Source: Elusimicrobiota bacterium | Lineage (GTDB): Bacteria > Elusimicrobiota > Elusimicrobia > Elusimicrobiales > Elusimicrobiaceae | DNA: 15,517 nt | Direction of reading: 5' to 3' | Assembly (NCBI GenBank): GCA_023398295.1 | Contig: JAEWSL010000067.1 | Location: forward strand, 1 to 15,517 | Shown here: positions 1 through 6,434 of the stretch, in pieces | Numbering within the stretch: the first letter of the stretch is position 1 | Layout of the letters: each line of letters begins with the position of its first letter | The notes under the pieces: generated by a model | Database searches by the model: none | The model's input: the letters and a program-made list of their open reading frames with translations, nothing else | Told to the model about the DNA's origin: nothing | Translations under genes and position numbers: made by a program

Positions 1-596
1 CCGGCTTTTACGGCCCTGCGCGCGGTGTCTTTATTTATGCCGCCGTCCACTTCAAGCCAGATATTTCTGCCGCTTTTGTCAATAAGCTTGCGCGTCTGCT
101 CTATTTGCGCGAGGGAACTTTCCAAAAATTCCTGTCCGCCGAAGCCAGGATAAACCGACATTATCAAAACCTCGTCTATAAGCGGCAAAAACGGCTTTAG
201 GACTTCGGGTTTTGTATCGGGCTTTATTGAAAGGCCCGCGCTAAGCCCGAGGTCTTTAATTTGCTTTAAGAGGGCGTGTAAATCGCCTTGTGCCTCTTCG
301 TGTAAAATCAGGCTGCTTGCGCCGGCCTTAATGAAAGGCTCTATAAAACGCTGCGGATACTGCACCATTAAATGTACGTCCTGGGGCAGGGCGGCTTTTT
401 TGTTTATACGGCTTACCAAAGCAGGCCCGAAACTTAAATTTGGCACAAAATGCCCGTCCATAATATCTATATGAAGCCAGTCCGCGCCGGCTTTTGCGAC
501 TTCGTTTATCTGCGCGCCCAAATTAAGCAAATCCGCCGAAAGGACAGACGGCGCCGCGGCGACTTTATTTTTTTGCGGCGGGGGGAGTTTTATCAT
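1..596 (-). CDS. rpe: Ribulose-phosphate 3-epimerase (3' end beyond window)
   Basis: Interconverts ribulose 5-phosphate and xylulose 5-phosphate in the cytosolic pentose phosphate pathway. Translating the minus strand gives 198 complete codons of a TIM-barrel protein with the family signatures in order: APSVLSAD (about residues 15-22), LHIDIMDGHFVPN (41-53), DVHLMV (73-78), a phosphate-binding PGFGGQ (150-155) and LEVDGGIN (181-188). The metal and catalytic residues H42, D44, H75 and D184 are present. Roughly the last 20-25 residues lie past the left edge. The ATG directly follows the stop codon of the PASTA gene (TAAATG), with an AAGG-type ribosome site inside that gene's end, so translation is probably coupled. 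Odd point: residue 149, before PGFGGQ, is Tyr where most Rpe proteins have Asn. The allulose-phosphate epimerase AlsE is a related alternative but usually has Asp-Pro-Gly-Phe-Ala there. Confidence 0.95.
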   Translation of the reverse strand, partial: MIKLPPPQKNKVAAAPSVLSADLLNLGAQINEVAKAGADWLHIDIMDGHFVPNLSFGPALVSRINKKAALPQDVHLMVQYPQRFIEPFIKAGASSLILHEEAQGDLHALLKQIKDLGLSAGLSIKPDTKPEVLKPFLPLIDEVLIMSVYPGFGGQEFLESSLAQIEQTRKLIDKSGRNIWLEVDGGINKDTARRAVKA

Positions 597-1814
597 TTAA
601 TTTCCCTTAAGTTCCTTTTCCCTTACCAAAATACCGTCAACGTAAATGCGGAAGGAAGCGTCCCCGCCGTAGGGAACGGTTAAATCTATTTTACTGCCGG
701 GCTGCTTCATTTCGTTTAAGATTTCCCTTTCGCCTATGGAGTCAAGCAGAACAACTCTCACCCTGTTATCGTTTTTGCCCTGGGGGAGTTCGTAATAAAT
801 TCTCAAAGTTTTTTCGCCTTCGCTCTCGGGGCGCGCGCTTATGGTTATGGCTATATTTGCGTTGGGGGCGACTTCGGAATCGGGCGCGGGCTTTTGGGCA
901 ATGACCGTGCCGTTGGGGAACAAAGACTCCGCGTCTTCGGTAAGGCTGATATTGATATTAGCGTCGGAGGCCCAACGGTTAACGTCGGCTATTTTCTTTT
1001 GTCTGAAGTCGGGCATAAGCTTCATTGAAGAAGGCGGCTCCCCGTTTGAAATGACTAAATTTACGCTGTCGCCCTTGCCCAAAATTTCGCCTGCCTGCGG
1101 CGTCTGGGATACTACGGAGCCCTTTTCCACCGTCAGAGAGTAAGCCGTTTCTTTAGAGCCCACGACAAGCGAGCTTTGCCTTATCAGCAGTTCGGCGTTT
1201 CTAAGAGGCAGGCCGCTTAAATCCGGCGTTTCAATATTTTGCGCGCCCTGGCTTATCCAAACGCGCACTACTTTGCCTTCCCTTACTACAGTTCCTGCAG
1301 GCGGCAGCTGGCGTATGACCGATCCGGCGGGCAGGCTGGGTTCGTACTCTTCGCCTGCTTTTTTGAGGGCTAAATTTGATTTTGATAAAACGTCCAAAGC
1401 CATATCAACGGGTTTTTTTGTGATGTCGGGAACAGGCAGCTCCTGACGACTGTGCACAAGGGCCGAAGCCGCCCAGTCAAAAGAGAAGAATGCCGCCGCG
1501 CCCAAAAAAGCCAAAATTATAAGAAGAAGCAGTATTGCCTTTATCAGCGCGGTAAAAGTTGAAGGCTTGTCGTCAAGAAAATCTTCCCCGTAACTATCGC
1601 CGTCAATTTCTGAGGGGTTTTTTGCGGAGGGCTTTTTTGCCTTAGAAGCGTTTTCGTCCAGATTTCTTGCTATATGTTCGCTTTCGTTGCTTTCGCCGGA
1701 TATAAGTCCGGCTTCGTCCTTGGAAGAATGTTTTTGAGAGTCTTCCAAGGCGGAAGCCAAGTTGTTCTTGTCTTCAAAGCCTTCGTAAAGTGTGTTGTCG
1801 TCTTTGTTTTCCAT
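597..1814 (-). CDS. Membrane-anchored protein with three PASTA domains and no kinase domain
   Basis: A 405-residue single-pass membrane protein. Residues 1-86 are strongly acidic, Ser/Asn/Lys-rich and probably disordered in the cytoplasm. A transmembrane helix lies at about 88-111. Three PASTA repeats follow at about 124-190, 191-258 and 261-328, recognisable by recurring G-x-V-x-x-Q-x-P-x-x-G/D motifs (QLPPAG, QTPQAG, QKPAPD). A beta-rich tail at 333-405 matches nothing I can name. PASTA repeats bind peptidoglycan fragments or act as spacers in PknB-type kinases and some penicillin-binding proteins. Here neither enzymatic domain exists, so the role is open: a wall sensor or scaffold is an inference. 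It lies between fmt and rpe in one minus-strand operon, 75 bases after fmt and directly abutting rpe. Only a weak ribosome site precedes the ATG. Confidence 0.85.
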   Translation of the reverse strand: MENKDDNTLYEGFEDKNNLASALEDSQKHSSKDEAGLISGESNESEHIARNLDENASKAKKPSAKNPSEIDGDSYGEDFLDDKPSTFTALIKAILLLLIILAFLGAAAFFSFDWAASALVHSRQELPVPDITKKPVDMALDVLSKSNLALKKAGEEYEPSLPAGSVIRQLPPAGTVVREGKVVRVWISQGAQNIETPDLSGLPLRNAELLIRQSSLVVGSKETAYSLTVEKGSVVSQTPQAGEILGKGDSVNLVISNGEPPSSMKLMPDFRQKKIADVNRWASDANINISLTEDAESLFPNGTVIAQKPAPDSEVAPNANIAITISARPESEGEKTLRIYYELPQGKNDNRVRVVLLDSIGEREILNEMKQPGSKIDLTVPYGGDASFRIYVDGILVREKELKGN

Positions 1815-1889
1815 AATGCAAATCCGTAATTTCCGCCTGCCAGTATTTACCCGCCGCCTGTGCGTCCGGATGTTTCATACGACGTAAAA

Positions 1890-2879
1890 TCAGCAGAATA
1901 TAACCGCGCCTTCGCGTAGATTTCTTCCGTTTATATATTCGCGCGCGCTCATAACGCGCGCGCCTGCGGGGCGCACTTGTTTAACGCGCAAAACGCCGTT
2001 CTTACATTGTACTAAACAATCCCCGCAGCTTTCAATGGAAATTATCTGCCCCGCAGACTGCGCGCCTTTAAGCGCGGCTATGTCGCCCTCGGGGGCAAGT
2101 TCTGTTTTTATAAGCTGCACGGGCCGGTTTTGCGCGTCCAAGGCTTTTGCATAACAGGGCATAGCCGCGCTTAAGGCGCGCGCGACGTTATGTATTTGGC
2201 GCGCAGGCATAGTTTGGAAAGAAACAAAAGCGTCGGCCTTTTCTATCATTGGCGCGCGGGAGGGCTCTCCCGTCTGCGGGATTTTATCAATTTGCCCGCG
2301 CTCTAAATTTGATATTACTTTTGCCAAAGCCTCTTTACCCTGCGCGGAAAGCTTTTCAAGCAGGGATAAAGCGTCTTCGTTTTCGCTTAAAGGCAGGGGG
2401 GTTTGCGGCAGGGCCAAAGGCCCGCTGTCAAGACCTTCGTCTATCCAAAAGACGCAAACGCCGCTTTCTTTTTCCCCGTTAAAGAGGGTATGCTGCATCG
2501 GCGCGGCGCCGCGGTATTTTGGCAACAGGGAAAAGTGTACATTTAATATGCCGTACTTAAAAGCGTCCCAAGCGGGTTTCCTGAAAATTTTGCCGTAGGC
2601 GACCGCGATGCCTAAATCGGCCTTAAGTTCTGCTATTTGCGGAACTATATCCTTAAAAACCTGCGGGCTTAAGACGTTTAAGCCCAACTCCAAAGCGCGC
2701 GTTTTTAGGGGGCAGGGTTGTATTTTAAGACCTCGTCCGCAGGGCCTGTCGGGCTGGGTTACTACTAAAAGCACTTCGGTTAGATTATGCGCAAGGTCCA
2801 AAAAAGGCGCGGCAAGCTGCGGCGTGCCGAAGAAGACAGTCTTAAGTTTCTTTTTTGCGCAATTATTATTTCCATTCAT
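1890..2879 (-). CDS. fmt: Methionyl-tRNA formyltransferase
   Basis: Transfers a formyl group from 10-formyltetrahydrofolate to initiator Met-tRNA. The 329-residue length is normal for the family. The N-terminal formyltransferase domain shows VFFGTP (15-20), the folate/catalytic segment NVHFSLLPKYRGAAPMQ (113-129) containing N113 and H115, and WIDEGLDSG (145-153) with catalytic D147. The C-terminal OB-fold tRNA-binding domain covers about 210-325. It is the first gene of the minus-strand fmt-PASTA-rpe operon; no def gene (the usual partner) lies upstream in the window, where the divergent EFR1 gene sits. The start is unusual: no Shine-Dalgarno sequence is visible, and a TGATAAAAT extended -10 element ends only 6 bases before the ATG, which suggests a leaderless transcript. 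Confidence 0.96.
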   Translation of the reverse strand: MNGNNNCAKKKLKTVFFGTPQLAAPFLDLAHNLTEVLLVVTQPDRPCGRGLKIQPCPLKTRALELGLNVLSPQVFKDIVPQIAELKADLGIAVAYGKIFRKPAWDAFKYGILNVHFSLLPKYRGAAPMQHTLFNGEKESGVCVFWIDEGLDSGPLALPQTPLPLSENEDALSLLEKLSAQGKEALAKVISNLERGQIDKIPQTGEPSRAPMIEKADAFVSFQTMPARQIHNVARALSAAMPCYAKALDAQNRPVQLIKTELAPEGDIAALKGAQSAGQIISIESCGDCLVQCKNGVLRVKQVRPAGARVMSAREYINGRNLREGAVIFC

Positions 2880-2885
2880 ATGGAC

Positions 2886-2894
2886 ATTTTATCA
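2886..2894 (-). promoter_or_regulatory. Extended -10 promoter element of fmt
   Basis: The minus strand reads TGATAAAAT, an extended -10 (TGn followed by a TAAAAT hexamer), with exactly 6 bases between the hexamer and the fmt ATG. I see no good -35 hexamer, which extended -10 promoters can lack. Transcription from it would begin at or within a base or two of the start codon. The region is AT-rich, so a chance match is possible. Confidence 0.5.
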
Positions 2895-2986
2895 TTTATA
2901 CCGTTCGGTTTGCGTTATCATATTTTCCTATTTTTGGGTGCTTTTTTTGCGGGAATTATTATAAAATATAAAAAAAGGGGGGAATT

Positions 2987-3775
2987 ATGAAAACAACGCT
3001 TTATTACTTCACCGGCAGCGGCAACAGCCTTAAAGCCGCAAAGGACTTAAAAGAACATCTCGGCGGCGATTGCGGCCTTGAAAGAATAACGCACAAAAAC
3101 GTTTTGTCCGCGCCGCAGACTGAGGCGGAGGCGGTAGGCATAGTCTATCCCGTTTATTACGTAGGCCTGCCGTTTATGGTTAGGGATTTTATTTCAAACC
3201 TGCCGCTTAAAGAGGGCGTTTATTATTTTCTTTTGGCCACCTGCGGCGGCATGGACGTAGCCTCAACAAAGCAGGCCGCAGATATTTTTAAGCAGAGAAA
3301 CGGCAAATTAAGTGCGGCCTTTAGAGTGCGCCTTCCGGGCAATTATCAGATAATGTACTCGCCATACTCCTCGGATTATTGCCAAAAAATGTATCGCGCG
3401 GAAGAAAATAAAATTGCGGAAATAGCCCAAACAATAAAAGATAAAAAGGAAGATTTCGGGGCAATATATCCGTCGTATTTTGCCGCTTTGGGCAATCTTA
3501 TTTACAAAGCAACTTTTAATCCGCGCAAGATAGGCAAACATTTCTGGGCGCAGGATACATGCACTTCCTGCGGCATTTGCGCAAAAGTGTGCCCCGCGAG
3601 GAATATACAAATTATAGACGGCAAACCGCAGTGGGGCGATAAGTGCGAAAGCTGCCTTGCCTGCCTGCATTGGTGTCCCGCAAGCGCGGTGCAATACAAA
3701 AAGGCCACGCTTAACAAAGAGCGTTACCATGCCCCGCAGGTTAAAGCGGAAGATTTATTTGTAGAAGGTCAGTAA
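2987..3775 (+). CDS. EFR1-family flavodoxin/ferredoxin fusion protein
   Basis: A 262-residue cytosolic redox protein. Residues 1-165 form a flavodoxin-like domain with the FMN-phosphate loop FTGSGNS (8-14). Residues 186-235 form a bacterial ferredoxin module with two [4Fe-4S] motifs: C192-x2-C195-x2-C198-x3-C202 followed by Pro, and C220-x2-C223-x2-C226-x3-C230 followed by Pro. This layout is that of the EFR1-family proteins common in anaerobes; the electron donor and acceptor are not known from the sequence. A strong ribosome site (GGGGGG, 4 bases before the ATG) supports the start, and a possible -10 (TATAAA, 2960-2965) lies just upstream. It is divergent from fmt, and its last 21 bases overlap the end of the nucleotidyltransferase gene on the other strand. 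It appears to be a single-gene unit. Confidence 0.9.
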   Translation: MKTTLYYFTGSGNSLKAAKDLKEHLGGDCGLERITHKNVLSAPQTEAEAVGIVYPVYYVGLPFMVRDFISNLPLKEGVYYFLLATCGGMDVASTKQAADIFKQRNGKLSAAFRVRLPGNYQIMYSPYSSDYCQKMYRAEENKIAEIAQTIKDKKEDFGAIYPSYFAALGNLIYKATFNPRKIGKHFWAQDTCTSCGICAKVCPARNIQIIDGKPQWGDKCESCLACLHWCPASAVQYKKATLNKERYHAPQVKAEDLFVEGQ

Positions 3776-4420
3776 ATTGCCGCTCCAGCGCAGCAATTTA
3801 TCAAGGACTTCTTTTGCGGGGATACGGTTTTTATTCCAATCAAGATAGAAAGATAAAATTTCTTTATCTTCGCCCGTTATCTTTGCGGGCAAATCTTTTT
3901 TGGAATAAACGTACTCCCCCGTCTTTATGTAATAGTTGGACTGCACTACAAACGACGCGCTTTTGCAAAGCTCTTTTAGCTGATCTTCGGGCGCGTTTTC
4001 CCCGTAGCACATAAAAGTATGGCAGGCCGCGTGATAAATATTTGCGGCGGCGGTTCTTGCGCCGGCTTTGACGTCCTCTTCGGTAATTTGCGGCAGGAAG
4101 TCTTGCAATTTGCCGAAATAATCTTTTGTTTCTTTGCTAAATTGAAGCAAATCGCTTTTCGGCCACGCGGCAAGAACCTGCGCCGCGCCGATAAAGCCGC
4201 AAAGTTTTTCGTTTTCAGGCATAGAAGAAAGTATTTGTTTGTAAGCGGTCAAATCGTCGGCGCCTAAATTGTCCAGCAGGACCACAAGGTCAAAATCGCT
4301 TGTTTCCGTATTCTCGCCGCGGGCGTAACTGCCCTGCAGGCCGCAGTAAAGAAGTCTTTTGCCAAAACGCTCACGCAGTTTTTGGATAACTTCGTTAAGC
4401 CAGGGATTTTTATCTATCAT
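3755..4420 (-). CDS. Nucleotidyltransferase-fold protein (MNT/pol-beta type) with helical C-terminal region
   Basis: A 221-residue protein. The N-terminal domain (about 1-95) carries the pol-beta/MNT nucleotidyltransferase signature: GSYARGE (30-36) followed by SDFDLVVLLD (41-50), giving the Gly-Ser pair and two metal-binding acids D42 and D44. The third acid normally found one strand later is not obvious; D90 in the PKSDLLQF segment is a candidate. Residues about 105-221 are helical and resemble the HEPN-like helical partner of such enzymes, but no clear HEPN RNase motif (R-x4-H) is visible. Stand-alone proteins of this shape are common in gut Firmicutes and other anaerobes, with unknown substrate. 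Aminoglycoside nucleotidylation or protein AMPylation would be guesses. The gene is transcribed alone, convergent with and overlapping the EFR1 gene by 21 bases. AGGA lies 2 bases before the ATG, too close for a normal ribosome site. Confidence 0.82.
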   Translation of the reverse strand: MIDKNPWLNEVIQKLRERFGKRLLYCGLQGSYARGENTETSDFDLVVLLDNLGADDLTAYKQILSSMPENEKLCGFIGAAQVLAAWPKSDLLQFSKETKDYFGKLQDFLPQITEEDVKAGARTAAANIYHAACHTFMCYGENAPEDQLKELCKSASFVVQSNYYIKTGEYVYSKKDLPAKITGEDKEILSFYLDWNKNRIPAKEVLDKLLRWSGNLLTFYK

Positions 4421-4426
4421 ATTCCT

Positions 4427-4435
4427 ATTTTAGCA
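4427..4435 (-). promoter_or_regulatory. Extended -10 promoter element of the nucleotidyltransferase gene
   Basis: The minus strand reads TGCTAAAAT, with 6 bases (AGGAAT) between the TAAAAT hexamer and the ATG. This is the same geometry as at fmt and marR, and predicts a transcript starting at or next to the start codon. Confidence 0.5.
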
Positions 4436-4457
4436 CATTTTGAGCTGTGCCGTTTAG

Positions 4458-4475
4458 GCCGCGTTTTGCCGCGGC
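4458..4475. repeat. GC-rich inverted repeat between the nucleotidyltransferase and marR genes
   Basis: GCCGCG (4458-4463) and CGCGGC (4470-4475) form a perfect 6-bp stem with a 6-base loop. There is no T-run on either side, and it lies between divergent genes, so it is not a convincing terminator. It may be chance in a GCGC-rich genome or an extra protein-binding site. Confidence 0.3.
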
Positions 4476-4499
4476 GGTCCGAAGACGGGCCAAAATTGC

Positions 4500-4526
4500 T
4501 TAACATATCAATACTTGACATATCAA
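4500..4526 (+). promoter_or_regulatory. Tandem near-palindromic operator at the marR promoter
   Basis: Two 12-bp elements, TTAACATATCAA (4500-4511) and TTGACATATCAA (4515-4526), match at 11 of 12 positions and repeat every 15 bp. The second is itself a near-perfect palindrome (TTGACA/TATCAA, 5 of 6 pairs) and contains the -35 hexamer. Dimeric MarR proteins bind such short palindromes, so these are the likely sites for autorepression. That the adjacent MarR protein binds here is inference. Confidence 0.65.
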
Positions 4527-4543
4527 CTAATTTTGGCTAAAAT
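4515..4543 (+). promoter_or_regulatory. Sigma-70 type promoter of export operon 1
   Basis: A consensus -35 TTGACA (4515-4520) and a -10 TAAAAT (4538-4543) are separated by the ideal 17 bases. The expected start site (around 4549-4551) coincides with the ATG at 4550, so the marR message is predicted to be leaderless. Confidence 0.75.
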
Positions 4544-4549
4544 ATGTTT

Positions 4550-5071
4550 ATGGCAAATAATACGGGAAATAAACAGAAAAATCTTTTGGCCTGCGGCCGC
4601 CGCGGCTACAAAGTGGCCAAAACCCCTTCTGAGCTGCTTGTTTACGCTACGGGGCTTGTTTATTCCCGCGCGGAAAAGATTATCAATAAATTTCTTATTT
4701 CCTGCGGCACCACAAGCGCGCAGTTTAACGTTTTGGTTTCGCTTTTTCACTGTCAAAACGCGCGCGGGCTAAGCCAGATTGAAATCAGCCGCAAAATGCT
4801 TGTAAGCCAGGGCAATATAACAAGACTGCTTGACAACCTTCATAAGAATAAATATATTACCCGAAAGGAGGACTCTTTTGACAGACGCCACAAGCTTATA
4901 AACATCACGCCCAAAGGCCGCGCGCTTTGCGCCGCCGTAATGCCGCGCTACGCAAGGCTGGTTAAATCTCTCACTTCCTGCTTAGATGATAAAACAAAAA
5001 AATCAACGGGGTTAAGCCTTCTTTATTGGCTTAAGGAACTTGAAGGTTACGCTTATGAAAGCAGCAAATAG
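4550..5071 (+). CDS. MarR-family transcriptional regulator of export operon 1
   Basis: A 173-residue winged-helix regulator. Dimerisation helices flank the DNA-binding domain: helix-turn-helix around 74-103 (LSQIEISRKMLVSQGNITR region) and a wing at 107-120 containing DRRHKLINIT, the family's D-R-R hallmark. MarR proteins usually repress neighbouring efflux genes and let go when a small toxic ligand binds. The gene is first in an operon with a TolC, HlyD and two permeases, and the downstream tolC start overlaps its end by 17 bases. Start choice: ATG 4544 (two residues longer) is also in frame but touches the -10 hexamer and would lie upstream of the predicted transcription start. No Shine-Dalgarno sequence precedes either ATG, consistent with leaderless initiation at 4550. 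Confidence 0.88.
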   Translation: MANNTGNKQKNLLACGRRGYKVAKTPSELLVYATGLVYSRAEKIINKFLISCGTTSAQFNVLVSLFHCQNARGLSQIEISRKMLVSQGNITRLLDNLHKNKYITRKEDSFDRRHKLINITPKGRALCAAVMPRYARLVKSLTSCLDDKTKKSTGLSLLYWLKELEGYAYESSK

Positions 5072-6434
5072 GATTTTTTATTTATTTTATTTTTTATTTT
5101 TTGCGCAAAACGCTTTCTGCGCTCAGTATTCTTTTGAGAGCGCCTACGCGCGTGCTTTAAGCGCCAGCGAAACCGTTTTAGCCGCCCAAAAAGAGGCCGA
5201 AAAATACGGCGCGCAGCGCAAAGCCGCTTTTGGCCTTTATATGCCTAAGGCGGGGGTAAAAGGCTCTTATACTTTTCTTGACGGGCCTATAGTGATGGAC
5301 TTAAACAGCATTCGCTCCACCATAGTTCCGCTTTATCCGCCCGGCACAAATATCCCGCCCTTTATAGAAACTATACAAGACGACCGCTTTTTTAAGGCCG
5401 AAGCTTACGCAACGCTGCCCGTTTTTACCGGCGGCAAACTGCGCGCGGCAAATGCGGCCGCAGAGGCCGATTATGAAGCCGCCCTTGCCAAACTGGAAGG
5501 CGTGCGCAATAATATTTTGACGGAAGTAAGCTCAAAATACTTTGGCGCCATGCTTGCGGGCCAAGTTGTAAACGTGCGCGAACACTTCCTTGAAAGCGCG
5601 CGCCAAAACGCGCAGGACGCGGCAAAAATGTATCAGGCGGGCCTTATATCAAAGGTGGAGAAAATGGCCGTTGACATAGTTTGCTCCCAGGCCCAAAGGG
5701 ATTATAATTCTTCCGTCAATGACGCTTCTTTGGCAAACACTTTGCTGCAAAATCTCTTAAGCGAAAACGAGGACGTAACATTTTCCTCCTCCCTGTTTGT
5801 TACGGATATGGGTAAAATGGAAGCTCTTGCCTATTATCAAGGTCGCGCGCAGGCGGCAAACAGCATGCTTAAGGTCTTAGACGCCAAAATGCAGGCCGCA
5901 GACGCGGCGGTAAAAGCGCAAGCTTCTCAGTTTATGCCTACGGTATACCTCTTCGGCTCGCGCGAACTTTATAAGGACGACCTTACCATACTTGATCCCG
6001 TTTATTCCTACGGCGCGGGCTTTGCGTGGAGTTTGTTTGAAGGCGGCTCCGACGTCAATAAAACAAAAGCCGCCCTGCGTCAGAGGGAAGCCGTGCGCTA
6101 TCTTCGCCAAAAGCACTCAAAAGATATAAACACCGCCGTGGAATACTATTATAAGAAGATGGAAAACGCCCTAATGAATTACAAAGCCGTGCAGGACGAA
6201 ATCGGCTATACTCGGGAATTTTACGCCGCGCGCGAACTTGGCTTTAAGGCTGGCACAAGCACTTCTCTTGAAGTTAACATGGCCCTTGTCCAAAGAATGA
6301 AGGCCGAGCTGGACAGCCTCCAGGCGCAGTATGATTTTGTAGTTTCGCTTGCCAATATGCTAAGCGTGAGTTCCATGACGTCCGATTTTGAAAATTACAA
6401 AAAACAATCTTATCAAACGGAGACGGAAAAATGA
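5055..6434 (+). CDS. TolC-family outer-membrane efflux protein (export operon 1)
   Basis: An outer-membrane channel/periplasmic tunnel of 459 residues, near the usual TolC/OEP length. It has a Phe/Tyr-rich signal peptide with likely cleavage after AFCA (about residue 23), then two repeated halves of long helices broken by beta-strand segments (about 55-105 and 285-330 in the mature layout). Each half has Ala/Gln/Lys-rich heptad-like stretches and a loop of the L/F-F-E/T-G-G type (VFTGG near 125, LFEGG near 335), characteristic of the family. The start is ATG 5055, preceded by GAAGG with 8 bases spacing; an upstream in-frame TTG at 5040 would bury the signal peptide and is less likely. The gene overlaps marR by 17 bases and hlyD by 4 (ATGA). 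It should pair with the adjacent HlyD and permeases to expel a substrate to the outside. Confidence 0.9.
   Translation: MKAANRIFYLFYFLFFAQNAFCAQYSFESAYARALSASETVLAAQKEAEKYGAQRKAAFGLYMPKAGVKGSYTFLDGPIVMDLNSIRSTIVPLYPPGTNIPPFIETIQDDRFFKAEAYATLPVFTGGKLRAANAAAEADYEAALAKLEGVRNNILTEVSSKYFGAMLAGQVVNVREHFLESARQNAQDAAKMYQAGLISKVEKMAVDIVCSQAQRDYNSSVNDASLANTLLQNLLSENEDVTFSSSLFVTDMGKMEALAYYQGRAQAANSMLKVLDAKMQAADAAVKAQASQFMPTVYLFGSRELYKDDLTILDPVYSYGAGFAWSLFEGGSDVNKTKAALRQREAVRYLRQKHSKDINTAVEYYYKKMENALMNYKAVQDEIGYTREFYAARELGFKAGTSTSLEVNMALVQRMKAELDSLQAQYDFVVSLANMLSVSSMTSDFENYKKQSYQTETEK

Noticed and set aside
841..1143. 100-residue plus-strand reading frame opposite the PASTA gene
   Set aside because: It lies wholly antisense to a well-supported gene, has no ribosome site, and its composition looks like the mirror of the PASTA coding frame.
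1774..1878. Possible 34-residue minus-strand reading frame bridging the fmt-PASTA gap
   Set aside because: No ribosome site, mostly overlaps the start of the PASTA gene in another frame, and resembles no family I recognise.
2608..2964. Plus-strand frames opposite the 5' end of fmt and running into the EFR1 leader
   Set aside because: Antisense to fmt's N-terminal domain, low-complexity basic peptides, no ribosome site.
4019..4267. 82-residue plus-strand frame opposite the nucleotidyltransferase gene
   Set aside because: Antisense shadow of a gene with clear catalytic motifs; no promoter or ribosome site of its own.
4863..4872. GAAAGGAGGA, a strong ribosome-site match
   Set aside because: It lies inside marR between the helix-turn-helix and wing, with no start codon leading to a credible frame downstream.
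5040..5057. Upstream TTG start for the operon-1 tolC gene
   Set aside because: It would add five residues before the signal peptide; the ATG at 5055 has a better-placed GAAGG site.
5068..5103. T-rich run (TTTTTTATTTATTTTATTTT) that looks like a terminator or AT-rich promoter element
   Set aside because: It encodes the Phe/Tyr/Leu-rich signal peptide of the TolC protein, which fully explains it, and no stem precedes it.
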